A stretch of DNA of 64,000 bases from contig DYJD01000008.1 in NCBI GenBank assembly GCA_020723325.1, forward strand, positions 176,106 to 240,105, read 5' to 3'. The stretch comes from Desulfosudis oleivorans (GTDB lineage Bacteria > Desulfobacterota > Desulfobacteria > Desulfobacterales > SURF-7). Below are positions 17,064 to 27,344 of the stretch, in pieces (the first letter of the stretch is position 1; each line of letters begins with the position of its first letter). The notes under the pieces were generated by a model. It worked only from the letters and a program-made list of their open reading frames with translations, did no database searches and was not told the origin of the DNA. A program made the position numbers and the translations under genes.

Positions 17064-18965
17064 TTATTCCGACATGTAATATTGATAATATTTTTCAGGA
17101 ACCCGAAACATAAGAATTGTGTCGAATAATTTGTGAACCTTTTTAAAATCTTCCTTTTGCGATAAATCGTAATTTACTCCTTTAAATCGAAATGGTTCAA
17201 AATGGAATTTGGACTTGAACCCGGTAACGGTTATATTAAGATCCGGCCGCCGAAATAAAATTGGGAAAATGCCCGTATCGCTTCCCGCAATTACTAAAAC
17301 CGAAGATCCAGGAGGAATTTCATGAATAAAATGCTTCCATGATCCTTCTGAGCACAATTTCGGGTAATAGGCACGGTCTCTATTGTTAATGAGGTTGTAT
17401 AGAAGAGGAAATTGAGTGACATTATCATAAATTGCAAGATAAAAAAGGTTTAATGACGATACCAAAATCGCAATGCCGGCGAGGCCTTTAAATATTCGGC
17501 TGTGCTTTTTAGAAATCTGATCAAATATTGATCCCATGCAAAACAGACCGATAATAAATGTAACTATATAATAACGACCATTCCAGGGTGTCCAGGGCAC
17601 TTTAATACAGACGAATACAATTGAGAAGAGGGCTGTTATCGATATAATTCTTAAGAATCCTGGTCCACGGAAGAGTACAAACACAATTGATAATAAGATT
17701 GGAATTCCAAGTAATCCATACCATCCATCCACATCCGTCGGATTTAGAGAGCCGCAGACATCGACTATTAAATGCTGATCAGGAAATAAGATGCCGATAT
17801 TTTTATGCTCTCCTAAAATCAAATCGTGAATTTTATTGAGTGCACTCCCTCCAAATTCTTTTGGTAAATCCATAGATTGTAGAGAAAATCGTAGGAGGTT
17901 GGCGGCGATTTTCAGGGCATTATCATTGCGGGGAAAACTGGATATGATTTTTTCAGGACCCAATAGATTTCCGTATATTGAATAATTATGATTCAAGAAA
18001 ATAGCTAATATAATGGCACTGGCAAATGGGAGAACTAAAAGTGGAATATATTTCTGATTGATAGTTTTGATGACCGATAGAAAATGTTTTATCCCGAATT
18101 TATATAACAGATATAATCCGAAAAAAAATAGGAAGGGAAAAGCGAAAGCAGCAAAAGTCGATTTTATGGTTAAACCAAATAATAATGTGGTGCAAAGAAT
18201 ATATAAATGGATAACACATTTTGATTGCAGATAATTGATCGCCGAAATGAAAATGATAATTGCAGCGGCACCCAGAATTAGATCATTTTTCGTAGATGAG
18301 GCAGAAATAACTAGTAAAGGAAGGGCGGCGCCAATAAAGGAGATCGCTTTGCTTAATTGCACCTTCGAAAATAATTTATCAGTCAATGTATAAATTGACG
18401 AAATAATGGTGAGATAACTAATGAAACCAAATGTTGCAAGACCAAAATCAGTATAAAATCTCAAATATAAGAAATACAGAATATCATAACCGATCTGCAT
18501 GGTATCCAGGCGATAGTCGTTAAAATTTTCCAAATACAAGCGACCTTCTGCTTGCATCAGTACAATCCTGGTCAAATGGTAGGTCAGGCTGTCCCAGGTT
18601 GTTGGAGGCAGTAGGAACCCTTTAACGAAGAGACAAAGAAAAACAAAAGAGAGTACACATGTATAGATAGGATTATTTTTTACAAACAGTTTGAATATTC
18701 GGCATGAGTCAATGATGATCTGAAAATTTTTATATAAAAGCCACATTGAAACCGATACGGCAAAAATGTCAAAAAGAAAAAAGAAACTATGAATACCGAG
18801 CATGAAAAAAAAGTGAATACAAACTGAAAGTATTGATAATGCCGAAATTGTTGAATAAGAAAAAGCTTCCGGAACTGATAAGACATATCTGCGTATAATA
18901 GAGAATATCGCCAGTATTATAAGAGCAATTTCAAATGTTACAATGAGAGAGAAAAACAAATGCAT
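17064..18965 (-). CDS. Membrane glycosyltransferase, GT-C (GT39/ArnT-like)
   Basis: 633-residue integral membrane protein with about 12 hydrophobic spans. After the third span, TTWDSLTYHLTRIVLMQAEGRLYLENFNDYRLDTM is the large periplasmic loop with the acidic catalytic position (WDSLTYH) used by GT-C enzymes acting on polyprenyl-phosphate sugars. A C-terminal soluble part of about 130 residues (SVLVIAGSDTGIFPILFRRPDLNITV...) closes the protein. It is convergent with the methyltransferase gene and the last recognisable gene of the glycan region. Family is likely; donor and acceptor are unknown. Confidence 0.7.
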   Translation of the reverse strand: MHLFFSLIVTFEIALIILAIFSIIRRYVLSVPEAFSYSTISALSILSVCIHFFFMLGIHSFFFLFDIFAVSVSMWLLYKNFQIIIDSCRIFKLFVKNNPIYTCVLSFVFLCLFVKGFLLPPTTWDSLTYHLTRIVLMQAEGRLYLENFNDYRLDTMQIGYDILYFLYLRFYTDFGLATFGFISYLTIISSIYTLTDKLFSKVQLSKAISFIGAALPLLVISASSTKNDLILGAAAIIIFISAINYLQSKCVIHLYILCTTLLFGLTIKSTFAAFAFPFLFFFGLYLLYKFGIKHFLSVIKTINQKYIPLLVLPFASAIILAIFLNHNYSIYGNLLGPEKIISSFPRNDNALKIAANLLRFSLQSMDLPKEFGGSALNKIHDLILGEHKNIGILFPDQHLIVDVCGSLNPTDVDGWYGLLGIPILLSIVFVLFRGPGFLRIISITALFSIVFVCIKVPWTPWNGRYYIVTFIIGLFCMGSIFDQISKKHSRIFKGLAGIAILVSSLNLFYLAIYDNVTQFPLLYNLINNRDRAYYPKLCSEGSWKHFIHEIPPGSSVLVIAGSDTGIFPILFRRPDLNITVTGFKSKFHFEPFRFKGVNYDLSQKEDFKKVHKLFDTILMFRVPEKYYQYYMSE

Positions 18966-19050
18966 TTCGTCCTCTATTTATCAAATGTTGTTTTTAGCAG
19001 ATTCAAGATCATGTCATCAATCGGTATTTCATTCCATAATGGGAGGAACT

Positions 19051-20460
19051 TTATCCAGGACACAGCGCGGCTTTCAGGGGAATCCGCAGTTGAAATTCAA
19101 CTCCTGCACCTGGCTTGCTGCTGCATTGAATCCGGCCTTTTAATTTCTGGGTCACCAAATTATAGACGATGTGCATGCCCAAACCAGTTCCGCCATGTTG
19201 GCGGTTGGTGGTGAAAAAGGGATCGTACATTCGCTTCAGCGTGGCCGGAGCCATGCCGACACCATCATCCCGATATTTCAGAAGCAGATCGGTATTGTCA
19301 CGGTAAATGTCGAAATAAATGTTCCCCTGGGGAACGTCTTTAAAACCATGAATCAACGAATTCATGACAAGATTGGTGACAATTTGCGAAAAGGCGCCCG
19401 GGCAGCTACAGAGTTCCACCTCTTCAGGACAATTGACGTGAATTTGATGGGGTGTGCGCTTGTATTTGGGTTTGAGGCTGAGCAGAATTTCCTCTAAATA
19501 GTTCTTGACCTCAAATCGTCGGGCTTCATCCGTTGATTGATCCACGGCAACCTGCTTAAAGCTGTGGATCAGATTCGCCGCCCGGTTAAGATTACTCTGA
19601 ATTATGTCGGCTGCTTCAAAAGCAATTTTCATGTATTTTTCAAGATCAGATTTTTTCAGTTCGTTTTGTTCGAGGAGGGCTGCATACATTTTGGTGGAGT
19701 CATGTAAAAATGATGAAGCCGTGATACTGACCCCCAATGGGGTGCTGATTTCATGGGCCACTCCGGCCACAAGACTTCCCAGCGCCGCCATTTTTTCATA
19801 TTGAACCAATTGTTCTTCCGCTCTTTTTCGATCCGTGATATTCCGCGAAGCGCCCAAAAGCGCCACAGCCTTTCCGGCAGTATCTCGTAAAAATCTCACC
19901 CGTATTTCCGCCCACATGGTGGAACCGTCTTTACAGTAAAGCTCCACATCCTGGGTGCGGCTCCGCTCCGGATCAGCAGAAGCATCCTTTTCTTTTTCCA
20001 GTTCCTCCTGAAGTACCTGCAGGGCGCGGCTTAATGAATCCGGCGTCACTGCCTTATCAAGACTGATATTCATGGCCTCTTCAGGGGTGTAACCACGGCT
20101 GTGCCGTATGGAAGGACTGATATACAAGTATCGCAAAGTGGCAAGATCCATGGTCCAGATGACATCAGATGAATTTTCGGCTAAAAGTTTATATTGGGCT
20201 GCGCTTTCCTGCAAAGCCTTTTCTGTATTGGAACGGCTCTTTTCCAGTATTGCACCTTGCCAGATCAAATACAGGCAAAGCAGTCCGGCTGCACCGATGA
20301 TTCCCCCGGAAACCGGCAATAAATGAAGGTGAATGGCTGAAAGAAGAAGAGCCACAATCAGGACCACCGGTATGACGGTTCGCGCCGTTACTGCCAGGTA
20401 TTTTTTTTGAAGCAAATTCAAATTCATCTTTAAATATGTTGCCTCCACCAGCTTTTTCAT
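19051..20460 (-). CDS. PAS-domain sensor histidine kinase
   Basis: 469 residues. Two hydrophobic spans at about 27-45 and 50-68 with only a few residues between them anchor it to the membrane. One PAS domain follows (about 85-215, ending in the PAC-like LLGASRNITDRKRAEEQL). The dimerisation/phosphoacceptor box is LVAGVAHEISTPLGV (His near residue 237), then a HATPase with NLVMNSLIH (N box), DDGVGM (G1), FFTTNRQHGGTGLGM (F/G2). No receiver domain and no adjacent response regulator, so it is an orphan kinase. It is divergently arranged with the ferritin gene. Confidence 0.92.
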   Translation of the reverse strand: MKKLVEATYLKMNLNLLQKKYLAVTARTVIPVVLIVALLLSAIHLHLLPVSGGIIGAAGLLCLYLIWQGAILEKSRSNTEKALQESAAQYKLLAENSSDVIWTMDLATLRYLYISPSIRHSRGYTPEEAMNISLDKAVTPDSLSRALQVLQEELEKEKDASADPERSRTQDVELYCKDGSTMWAEIRVRFLRDTAGKAVALLGASRNITDRKRAEEQLVQYEKMAALGSLVAGVAHEISTPLGVSITASSFLHDSTKMYAALLEQNELKKSDLEKYMKIAFEAADIIQSNLNRAANLIHSFKQVAVDQSTDEARRFEVKNYLEEILLSLKPKYKRTPHQIHVNCPEEVELCSCPGAFSQIVTNLVMNSLIHGFKDVPQGNIYFDIYRDNTDLLLKYRDDGVGMAPATLKRMYDPFFTTNRQHGGTGLGMHIVYNLVTQKLKGRIQCSSKPGAGVEFQLRIPLKAALCPG

Positions 20461-20584
20461 GCAAGGATATCATCTAGAATCGGATTTGCCAATAATCTAC
20501 TTGCAAGCCTTTGTTGACATTTGGAAGGATGGTCTTATCCTCTTCCAAAGATGTTCAATTTCCGATATGAAAGGAGTAGGCATT

Positions 20585-21133
20585 ATGATAAAAGAAAAAA
20601 TGATTTCCGCTTTGAATGAGCAGGTCAACCGTGAAATGTATTCAGCCTATTTGTATATGTCCATGTCGGCCCATTGCAGCACCATCGGCCTCAAAGGCTT
20701 TGCCAATTGGTTCATGGTGCAGTATCATGAAGAAATGCTGCATGCCATGAAAATTTATGAATATATTCTCCGGCAAGGCGGCGAAGTCCGTTTGCAGTCA
20801 ATAAAGACGCCCCCGTATACATTTGAATCCCCGTTGGACATGTTTACCAAGACCCTTGCCCATGAACAATATATCACCGCCTCCATCAACGAATTGATGG
20901 AACTCGCCATTGCCGAAAAAGACCATGCCACGCAGATTTTTCTAGAGTGGTATGTCACCGAGCAAGTGGAGGAGGAAGAAAACGATAATGACATCATCCA
21001 ACAACTGAAGATCATCAAAGACAATTCCCATGCGCTTCTAATGCTGGACCGTGAGCTGGCCGGCAGAATCACAACCGTACCCACGGATTTCAGCAAGGGG
21101 ATAGAAGCCGCCATGAAGCAGAGCGGCGCTTGA
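20585..21133 (+). CDS. ftnA: Ferritin (non-heme iron storage)
   Basis: 182 residues from ATG 20585, which has an AAAGGAG ribosome site; the open frame runs 42 codons further upstream with no family match. The four-helix ferritin fold is clear, with ferroxidase ligands in EQVNREMYSAYLY (Glu17), FMVQYHEEMLHAMKIYEY (Glu-x-x-His) and the downstream EWYVTEQVEEEE helix. Typical FtnA length is 160-180. It stores iron as ferric mineral and limits oxidative damage. Next gene (EI24 protein) starts 21 bp after its stop. Confidence 0.95.
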   Translation: MIKEKMISALNEQVNREMYSAYLYMSMSAHCSTIGLKGFANWFMVQYHEEMLHAMKIYEYILRQGGEVRLQSIKTPPYTFESPLDMFTKTLAHEQYITASINELMELAIAEKDHATQIFLEWYVTEQVEEEENDNDIIQQLKIIKDNSHALLMLDRELAGRITTVPTDFSKGIEAAMKQSGA

Positions 21134-21154
21134 TCAGAAAGGGCCCTGTTCCAT

Positions 21155-21889
21155 ATGGAGTTTTTTGACGGCATTACCTATAATCTAAGAGGACTGAAGT
21201 TCGGACTCAAAACCCCGAAACTGCTGTTTTGGGGTTTGTTGCGCCTGGGGATAGTTCTGGCAATCACCGGATTGTTTGCCGGGCTGATTTTTGCATATCA
21301 TGAGGAAATCATGAGCCTGCTTTGGAGCCGTCCCCAAAGCAACTGGCTTCAGTGGGTGTGGCTGCTGTTGTCCTGGCTGCTTGTCGTCCTGCTGATGGGG
21401 TTGTCGGCAGCGGGCTCGTATCTTTTTGCCCAGATTTTTTTCAGTGTCTTGATTATGGACCTTATGTCGCAAATCACCGAGAGGATCGTCACCGGCAACA
21501 TGCAGGTGTTGCCTGAGTCCTCTTGGTGGGCCCGCCTGCTGTTTTTGATTAAGCAGGAAGTGCCGCGGGCAGTGTTGCCTATCATGATTTCATCCCTGCT
21601 CATGCTGTTGGGTTGGCTGACCCCTTTGGGGCCGGTGATTGCAATCTTTACCACGTTGGTGACAGCCATGTTCCTGGCCTGGGACAATACGGATCTGATT
21701 CCGGCGCGCATGCAGGCGCCCTTTGGGCAGCGCTTTCGGTTTTTAATCCAACATTGGGGCTTTCATCTGGGCTTTGGTCTATGGTTCCTCATTCCCCTGG
21801 TGAATATCCTGTTCCTTTCCTTTGCGCCCATCGGCGCAACCCTTTACCATATCGAGAGAAAAAAGGCAGAGCAGCAAGGGGCAGGCTGA
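21155..21889 (+). CDS. EI24-domain (CysZ-like) inner-membrane protein
   Basis: 244 residues with four to six hydrophobic segments, starting FFDGITYNLRGLKFGLKTPKLLFWGLLRLG, the usual EI24/CysZ opening, and ending FLIPLVNILFLSFAPIGATLYHIERKKAEQQ. The C-terminal PLVN-x3-x-S-FAP-x-GAT element is highly conserved in the family. CysZ proteins are sulfate permeases in enterobacteria, but many EI24 proteins have no defined substrate, so sulfate transport here is only a possibility. It is co-directional with ferritin. Confidence 0.8.
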   Translation: MEFFDGITYNLRGLKFGLKTPKLLFWGLLRLGIVLAITGLFAGLIFAYHEEIMSLLWSRPQSNWLQWVWLLLSWLLVVLLMGLSAAGSYLFAQIFFSVLIMDLMSQITERIVTGNMQVLPESSWWARLLFLIKQEVPRAVLPIMISSLLMLLGWLTPLGPVIAIFTTLVTAMFLAWDNTDLIPARMQAPFGQRFRFLIQHWGFHLGFGLWFLIPLVNILFLSFAPIGATLYHIERKKAEQQGAG

Positions 21890-21943
21890 ACACGGACTCC
21901 TTACGGCAAATCAAGCAGAAGGTCTTGATAATCTTACGACTGA

Positions 21944-21964
21944 ATCGCGGCTGGAAGCCGCTCC
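21944..21964 (-). repeat. REP copy 2
   Basis: ATCGCGGCTGGAAGCCGCTCC, reverse orientation, in the 109-bp gap between the EI24 and RmlD-like genes; the flanking GGTGTGGCCGAAATGATGATCAGG continues the wider REP context. Confidence 0.85.
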
Positions 21965-21998
21965 TATCAATAGGGTGTGGCCGAAATGATGATCAGGG

Positions 21999-22889
21999 CT
22001 AAGTCGAATGATAGTTGCTGATTGCTTGGCGCAAAGCCGGTTCCAGGTCGGTGGGGGTGTATCCCCGGGCAAAGGCTTTGCTGCTGTCCAATGAAACATC
22101 AGCCGGCCGCGGTGATAGGCTGGGCACAGCTTTGCGGGACAGTTTGCGGATAGCGGGATTTTGAATATTCATCAGTTTTTCAATCAGGCAGCCCATCTCA
22201 AAACGTGAAACACGGCTTTTCCCGCCCAGATGAACAATCTCTCCGTGAAATCTTTGGATCGCCAGCAAGAGTCCACGGGCAGCGCTTTGGGTATCCACCG
22301 GTGTGCGGAATTCATCGAAAAAAAGCGTGAGGGCTTCGCCTTTATGCGTGGCGGTGATGATCTGATCAGTGAAACTCCGGGTCGGGCCCATGGTCGTTCC
22401 AAACATGAGGGGCAGGCGGCAAATGACGGCCGGGGGATAGCACAACAAGATTTCCGATTCTGCCCGTAATTTTTGCTCGCCGTAGATATTGATCGGATAA
22501 GCCGGACTGCTTTCAGAATAGGGCGGGTTTTCCCCGTCAAATACCAGATCGGAGGAGGTGAAAACAAACGGAATGGAATTGTCGGCACACAGCCCGGCAA
22601 GGTTGACGCTAGCCGTTACATTAATTTTATAGGAAGCGTCGGGGTGCTGCTGACAGAAATCCGGCCGTGAGGCCGCGGCTGTATGAATAACGGCCTGTGG
22701 CTTAACCTGCCTGAAAAGCATCTTGAGTGCACCATAATCGGTAAGATCTAAACAAAATATACCCGCACCGCTGATGGTAACCGGATGGTGTTGGTAAAGC
22801 CCCACCACATCCCAATGGTAAAGGGCTTGCCGGCAAAGGTTCCAGCCTAGAAATCCGCTGGCGCCGGTGATGAGTAGTTTTGTTTTCAT
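21999..22889 (-). CDS. RmlD-like NAD(P)-dependent sugar nucleotide reductase
   Basis: 296-residue extended SDR of the RmlD (dTDP-4-dehydrorhamnose reductase) substrate-binding family. Rossmann motif GASGFLG is at residues 8-14; FTSSDLVFDGENPPYSESSPAYPINIYGEQKLRAE contains the RmlD-like SSDxVFDG strand and the YxxxK catalytic pair (YGEQK). Nothing in the immediate neighbourhood (kinase, EI24) indicates a pathway, and the other rml genes are absent, so a nucleotide-sugar reduction or a tRNA/MAT2B-like role cannot be separated. Confidence 0.82.
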   Translation of the reverse strand: MKTKLLITGASGFLGWNLCRQALYHWDVVGLYQHHPVTISGAGIFCLDLTDYGALKMLFRQVKPQAVIHTAAASRPDFCQQHPDASYKINVTASVNLAGLCADNSIPFVFTSSDLVFDGENPPYSESSPAYPINIYGEQKLRAESEILLCYPPAVICRLPLMFGTTMGPTRSFTDQIITATHKGEALTLFFDEFRTPVDTQSAARGLLLAIQRFHGEIVHLGGKSRVSRFEMGCLIEKLMNIQNPAIRKLSRKAVPSLSPRPADVSLDSSKAFARGYTPTDLEPALRQAISNYHST

Positions 22890-22925
22890 GGCTTGGCTGC
22901 CTTGGTTTTTCTCCCGGCGGTCGGA

Positions 22926-25379
22926 TCAAAGGGCATTTTGATTCAGCAAATTGCGAATATGCTGGGAAAGACTGCGCAGGTTGAAGGGTTTGTGGATGAA
23001 AGCACAATTGCCGTCCGTCATCATTTCAATGGCTTGTTCATTGATGCTGTATCCGCTGGATAAGAGAATTTTCATATCAGGAGCAACGGTTCTTAAGGCC
23101 TCAAACGTATCCGGCCCACTCAAGTCCGGCATGATGATATCCAGGATGATCAGATCGATTCGATTTTTTTTGTTATTCAATAAAGCAACTGCTTCCCGAC
23201 CATTTTGGGCGGTTATAACCTCATAACCGAGTTCATTCAGGATCTCCCTGCCGACTTCCCTTACATCTTCCTCATCGTCCACCAGCAGAATCGTGCCGCG
23301 GCCTTCACCGGCCATACCGGCGGTTTCCTCGTCGTTTTTTTCGGCTTTTTCAGATGCCGGCAGATAGATGAAAAAAGTCGATCCTTGGCCCTTTGTGCTT
23401 ACGGCTGATATCCGGCCTTTGTGGTTTTTAATGATGCCATAAGCAGAAGCCAGACCCAAACCAGTTCCCCTGCCCATTTCTTTGGTGGTGAAAAACGGTT
23501 CAAAAATTCTTTCCAGGGTTTCCTTTTCCATTCCGATGCCGGTGTCGCTGAGGGAGATTTCAATGTAGCGACCGGGCGGAAGTTCCCATTGCCGGGCCGT
23601 GGATTCGTCCATGGGGAAGTTTCTTGTCCGAAGACGCAGTTCGCCGCCGTTGGGCATGGCGTGGGCCGCATTCACATATAAGTTCAGCATGACTTGTTCG
23701 ATCTGGCTGCGATCCACATCCACGTTCCAGAGATTGTGTGTATAGTCCTCGTGGATGACGATGTCTTTGCGCGTGCGATTGATCATCTTTAAGCTGTTGC
23801 GCAACAATTCGTTGAGGGCTGTGGTTCTGACTTCATACTTCCCACCCATGGCAAAACCAAGCAATTGCTTGGTTAAATCGGCGCCGCTTTGCACTAGATC
23901 TTCGATGCGTCTTAATTTTTCAAAATTGGAATGGCTTGGATCTGTTCTGATTTTAATGATGGAGACATTACCCTGGATGCTTGTCAGTAGATTGTTGAAA
24001 TCATGGGCAATGCCGCCGGCCAGGGTGCCGATGGCCTCCATGCGCAGCGCCTGCTGCAGTTGTTTTTCCAGCAACTGCCTTTCTTTTTCCAATTTCAATT
24101 TCGTGGTTTTGTCCCGCGCAATTCCCCGAAAACCGATGGGTTGGCCTTTTTGATCCGTGATCAGGGAGGTGGAAAGTTCAAAGACTTTGGGTTCGCCGGC
24201 CGGCCCGATGATTTCGTACTCGGCAATCATGGCCGGTTCACGGGTGCGGAAAACCTGATTAAAAGTTTGAAACATCCTGCGGGCGGTCTCAGGAGTGGTA
24301 TATTCCCGGTTGTTCACGCCCAACAGCTTTTCCTTGCCCATGCCGGTTATCCGGCACAGGGCGTCATTGAAAAAGGTCAGGTTGCCGGCCAGATCCACTT
24401 CAAAATAGCCTTCTTCAATGGTTTCCAAAATGGTGCGATATCGATTCTCGCTTTGCACCAGGGCCTCTTTGGCCCGGGTGCTTTCGGTAATGTCAAAGGC
24501 TGTTCCAAAGATGGATTTGCCCCCTTTGTAATCCAGTACTGTTACCGCCATGTCCAGCCAAAGATCTTGGCCGTTTTTTTTTACAGCATGGATTTCATAG
24601 CGATCCGGCGGGGTTTGGCCGCCTTGCCTGGCTTCGGCACGTTCCTGGACCAGGGTTTTCATATCCGGATGAACCAGGTCGGAAAATTTCATGGCCAGCA
24701 GTTCATTTTCCGAATAGCCGCTCAACTCCTGGGTGGCCCGGTTCACATAAATGAAGCGTTCGCCCTGAATCATGAAAATGGCTGATTTGCTGCTTTCCGC
24801 ATAGGCCCTGAAACGATCTTCGCTGTTTTGCAGGGCTGTTTCCGTGTGCTTGATGTCGGTGATATCGCGGCCGGATGCGAGGACAGTGCCGACTTCGCCG
24901 GTGTCCGAACGTTCCGGCACACAAACGCAATCAACATATAGACCGTTTTGCAGCCTGAATTCCACCCGCTGGAGTTCGCCGGTATTAAACACTATTTCAA
25001 TGGTTTTCAGGCAGAATTCAGAAAAAAAAGGCGCAATGGCGGGGTGGCTGATTTTTTTGCCGATGATCTGACCGGCCGGAACGCCGAAAAATTTTTGGGT
25101 ATTGCGATTGGCGTAAATCAGCACAAGATCCCGGTCAATACGCATGATCAAGTCCTGGGAGTGTTCTGTCAGGGTCCGGAAAAGCTCTTCATTTTTACGG
25201 CTGCTCTGTTCCGCGAGTTTGCGCTGGCGGATTTCACTGGTGAGGGACTTGTTGATTCGCATCAATTCGCCGGTGCGTTTTTGCAGCTCGCGGTCCAGTT
25301 GGGCCCGGGCGTTTTCCAGGGACGATTCCAGTTCGCTGATTTTACGGGTCAGCTCGGAATAGGAAGGCATTTGTTCCAT
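22926..25379 (-). CDS. Hybrid histidine kinase: coiled coil, three PAS domains, HisKA-HATPase, receiver
   Basis: 817 residues, no membrane span. Order: coiled coil (about 1-55), PAS 1 (60-178), PAS 2 (185-300), PAS 3 (310-430), HisKA with [21 protein letters not shown] (phospho-His near 460), HATPase with [39 protein letters not shown], then a C-terminal receiver [14 protein letters not shown]...[15 protein letters not shown]...LLSSGY...HKPFN. The HDFNN variant and terminal receiver place it among cytoplasmic NtrB-like hybrid kinases abundant in Desulfobacterales. It lacks an HPt partner nearby, so the downstream target is unknown. Confidence 0.95.
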   Translation of the reverse strand: MEQMPSYSELTRKISELESSLENARAQLDRELQKRTGELMRINKSLTSEIRQRKLAEQSSRKNEELFRTLTEHSQDLIMRIDRDLVLIYANRNTQKFFGVPAGQIIGKKISHPAIAPFFSEFCLKTIEIVFNTGELQRVEFRLQNGLYVDCVCVPERSDTGEVGTVLASGRDITDIKHTETALQNSEDRFRAYAESSKSAIFMIQGERFIYVNRATQELSGYSENELLAMKFSDLVHPDMKTLVQERAEARQGGQTPPDRYEIHAVKKNGQDLWLDMAVTVLDYKGGKSIFGTAFDITESTRAKEALVQSENRYRTILETIEEGYFEVDLAGNLTFFNDALCRITGMGKEKLLGVNNREYTTPETARRMFQTFNQVFRTREPAMIAEYEIIGPAGEPKVFELSTSLITDQKGQPIGFRGIARDKTTKLKLEKERQLLEKQLQQALRMEAIGTLAGGIAHDFNNLLTSIQGNVSIIKIRTDPSHSNFEKLRRIEDLVQSGADLTKQLLGFAMGGKYEVRTTALNELLRNSLKMINRTRKDIVIHEDYTHNLWNVDVDRSQIEQVMLNLYVNAAHAMPNGGELRLRTRNFPMDESTARQWELPPGRYIEISLSDTGIGMEKETLERIFEPFFTTKEMGRGTGLGLASAYGIIKNHKGRISAVSTKGQGSTFFIYLPASEKAEKNDEETAGMAGEGRGTILLVDDEEDVREVGREILNELGYEVITAQNGREAVALLNNKKNRIDLIILDIIMPDLSGPDTFEALRTVAPDMKILLSSGYSINEQAIEMMTDGNCAFIHKPFNLRSLSQHIRNLLNQNAL

Positions 25380-25554
25380 GGTCTTGCCTGTTTTTTCAAA
25401 CCAAAATTGTTTTCAACTTTAATTGCACTTTTCTTGCGCCTATCATCAATCGCATACTATGGAGTTTTTTTCAATTTGACAAGGCCGGGGTGAATTTTAT
25501 ATCTCAAGAAGCCTCACGACGATTGAATCCGGATCAAAGGATGGGGATAAATTT

Positions 25555-26493
25555 ATGATGAAAAAAAAACTGTACGGTATCAATGTCAAAGACCAGTTCA
25601 AGGCCGCTGCCCAGGATCGCCTGTACCATTTTGTGCTGGACTCAGGCACGATTCGCGGCGTGATTCTCAAGGCCACTAAAATGGTGTATGAGATGCAAGG
25701 CAACCATGAGCTGGGTGTTCTGGAGACCATGGCCCTGGGGCATGCCTATATCGGATCAGCCCTGATGGCGGCCCATCTGAAGGGGAACGATCGCATCCAG
25801 GTGCAGATCGATTGCTCCGGGCCCATGAAAGGACTTGTGGTGGATGCCAATGCTTTTGGAGAAGTGCGTGGATATTTAAAACAAGTTCCCATTCCGATTG
25901 AGGCCCCCCTGAAAGATTTCGATTTGTCGCCGTTTATGGGTGCCGGTTTTCTCACGGTTACCAAATATCTCACGGAAGCCAAACATCCTTATACCGGACA
26001 GGTAGTCCTGCAGTATGGAAATATTGCCCAGGATCTAGCCCATTATTTCCTGACCTCCGAGCAGGTGCCAACAGCAATGTATTTGAGTGTAGGTTTCAAT
26101 GGCGCGGGAGAAGTAATCGGTGCCGGAGGGCTCTTCCTGCAAGCATTGCCAGGGGCTTCGGACAAGGCGGTTGCGGACTTGGAGGAGGAAATCCGGAAAC
26201 TTCCATCCTTGAGTTCGGATCTTGCAAAACACAATCCGGATGAATTGGTGCTAAGGGTTTTCAAGGATTTTTCACCCAAAATTCTAGAGCATAAACGCAT
26301 CGAATTCATGTGTCATTGTACCAAGGAGAAATTGCACAATTATCTAATGCTCCTGCCCATGCAAGATATTGAGGATATCCTGCAAAATGGCCCATTTCCC
26401 TTGGAAATACGCTGCCATTCCTGCAATTCATTCTATTCTTTTTCTCGAATGGAAATCGAGGAGATTTATGGTCTGCGCCGGCCGAAAAACTAA
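25555..26493 (+). CDS. hslO: Redox-regulated chaperone Hsp33
   Basis: 312 residues. The N-terminal substrate-binding domain (FVLDSGTIRGVILKATKMV, HELGVLETMALGHAYIGSALMAAHLKG, PMKGLVVDANAFGEVRGYL) matches Hsp33. The C-terminal zinc switch has CHC (residues near 257-259) and CHSC (near 287-290), giving the CxC...CxxC quartet that binds Zn when reduced and forms disulfides on oxidative unfolding. It acts as an ATP-independent holdase during oxidative stress, plausible in an anaerobe facing oxygen. Start ATG 25555 follows AAGGATGGGG. Confidence 0.96.
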   Translation: MMKKKLYGINVKDQFKAAAQDRLYHFVLDSGTIRGVILKATKMVYEMQGNHELGVLETMALGHAYIGSALMAAHLKGNDRIQVQIDCSGPMKGLVVDANAFGEVRGYLKQVPIPIEAPLKDFDLSPFMGAGFLTVTKYLTEAKHPYTGQVVLQYGNIAQDLAHYFLTSEQVPTAMYLSVGFNGAGEVIGAGGLFLQALPGASDKAVADLEEEIRKLPSLSSDLAKHNPDELVLRVFKDFSPKILEHKRIEFMCHCTKEKLHNYLMLLPMQDIEDILQNGPFPLEIRCHSCNSFYSFSRMEIEEIYGLRRPKN

Positions 26494-26524
26494 TCCCATT
26501 CCCGGCTGATCCTATGGTAATTTG

Positions 26525-27040
26525 CTAGGCGATTTCCGAATTTGCCCTGTCCGGATCTCGATTGCTCCCGAACAAAAATGTGCCTATGGGCCCGGTGGTT
26601 TCCATTACCTGAAAGGCGGCCCCGACTTTTTTACCAGGGTTGATATTCACCACCAGGGATTCTTTTTTGATCAGGGTTTTTTCTGTATCGTTCAAATTGA
26701 ACCTGATCCAGATTTTATCGCCGATGCTGAAACCCGGTTCCATATGGGGTCTGAAGCGCAAACCGGAAAGGGACAATTCCATTACTAGAATCTGGGCTTT
26801 TTCAATTCGTTTTCCATTCAGATAACGGCTGTATACCCCCGGCAACATGATTTCTTTTCGCTGACAATTTCTTCTTTCCAGCAGGGCCGTCTGGGAAAAA
26901 CCGCAAACCGGGCATTCACAGGTTAAATTCACGGCGGTTTTGTGTTTGAGAAAATCCGCAACCATGATTGTGGTGAGTTTGCGGCAGGTGGAGCAAAAGA
27001 AGGTGGTTTTGCCTTTGTAGACATACAATTTTTGATTCAT
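26525..27040 (-). CDS. PilZ-domain protein with N-terminal zinc ribbon
   Basis: 171 residues from ATG 27040, with a GAAAGGAG ribosome site; the open frame continues upstream but as unlike-protein sequence. Residues 14-57 contain CSTCRKL and CECPVCG, two Cys pairs of a zinc ribbon. Residues from about 65 form a PilZ-like domain (RKEIMLPGVYSRYL, LVMELSLSGLRFRP, GDKIWIRFNLND). The usual c-di-GMP motif RxxxR...D/NxSxxG is present in part: ELSLSGL fits the second half, while the first half is NCQRKE, so binding is uncertain. Convergent with hslO. Confidence 0.72.
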   Translation of the reverse strand: MNQKLYVYKGKTTFFCSTCRKLTTIMVADFLKHKTAVNLTCECPVCGFSQTALLERRNCQRKEIMLPGVYSRYLNGKRIEKAQILVMELSLSGLRFRPHMEPGFSIGDKIWIRFNLNDTEKTLIKKESLVVNINPGKKVGAAFQVMETTGPIGTFLFGSNRDPDRANSEIA

Positions 27041-27344
27041 GGAGCTGCTCCTTTCAAATTGGCAAGACAAACCACGGATCTTGCCGATGGATTGAAAAAA
27101 GTACGGCCAATGATCAAGGCGCGAGCAAAGACCGCAAATCAGGGCCATGGCTAGGTAATACGTAAGTGGTGATTCAACCTGCTTTTCAAGAACGTGGGGA
27201 TAAAACCGTGGCGGGGATGACGCTGGCGAACATAATACAAGCAATGGAGGCTTGTCAAAGAATTTTTCTTTACGCTCTGTTTTCAATTGTGCTAAACAAC
27301 CGGAAGATGAATTTTTATATCACCTGTGGGTCCGGAACACCAAT
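27041..27344. other. Divergent intergenic region
   Basis: 304 bases between the PilZ-like gene (minus) and the ftsB-like gene (plus). No further gene is supported. It must hold the promoters of both; no strong -35/-10 pair stands out by eye. Confidence 0.4.
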
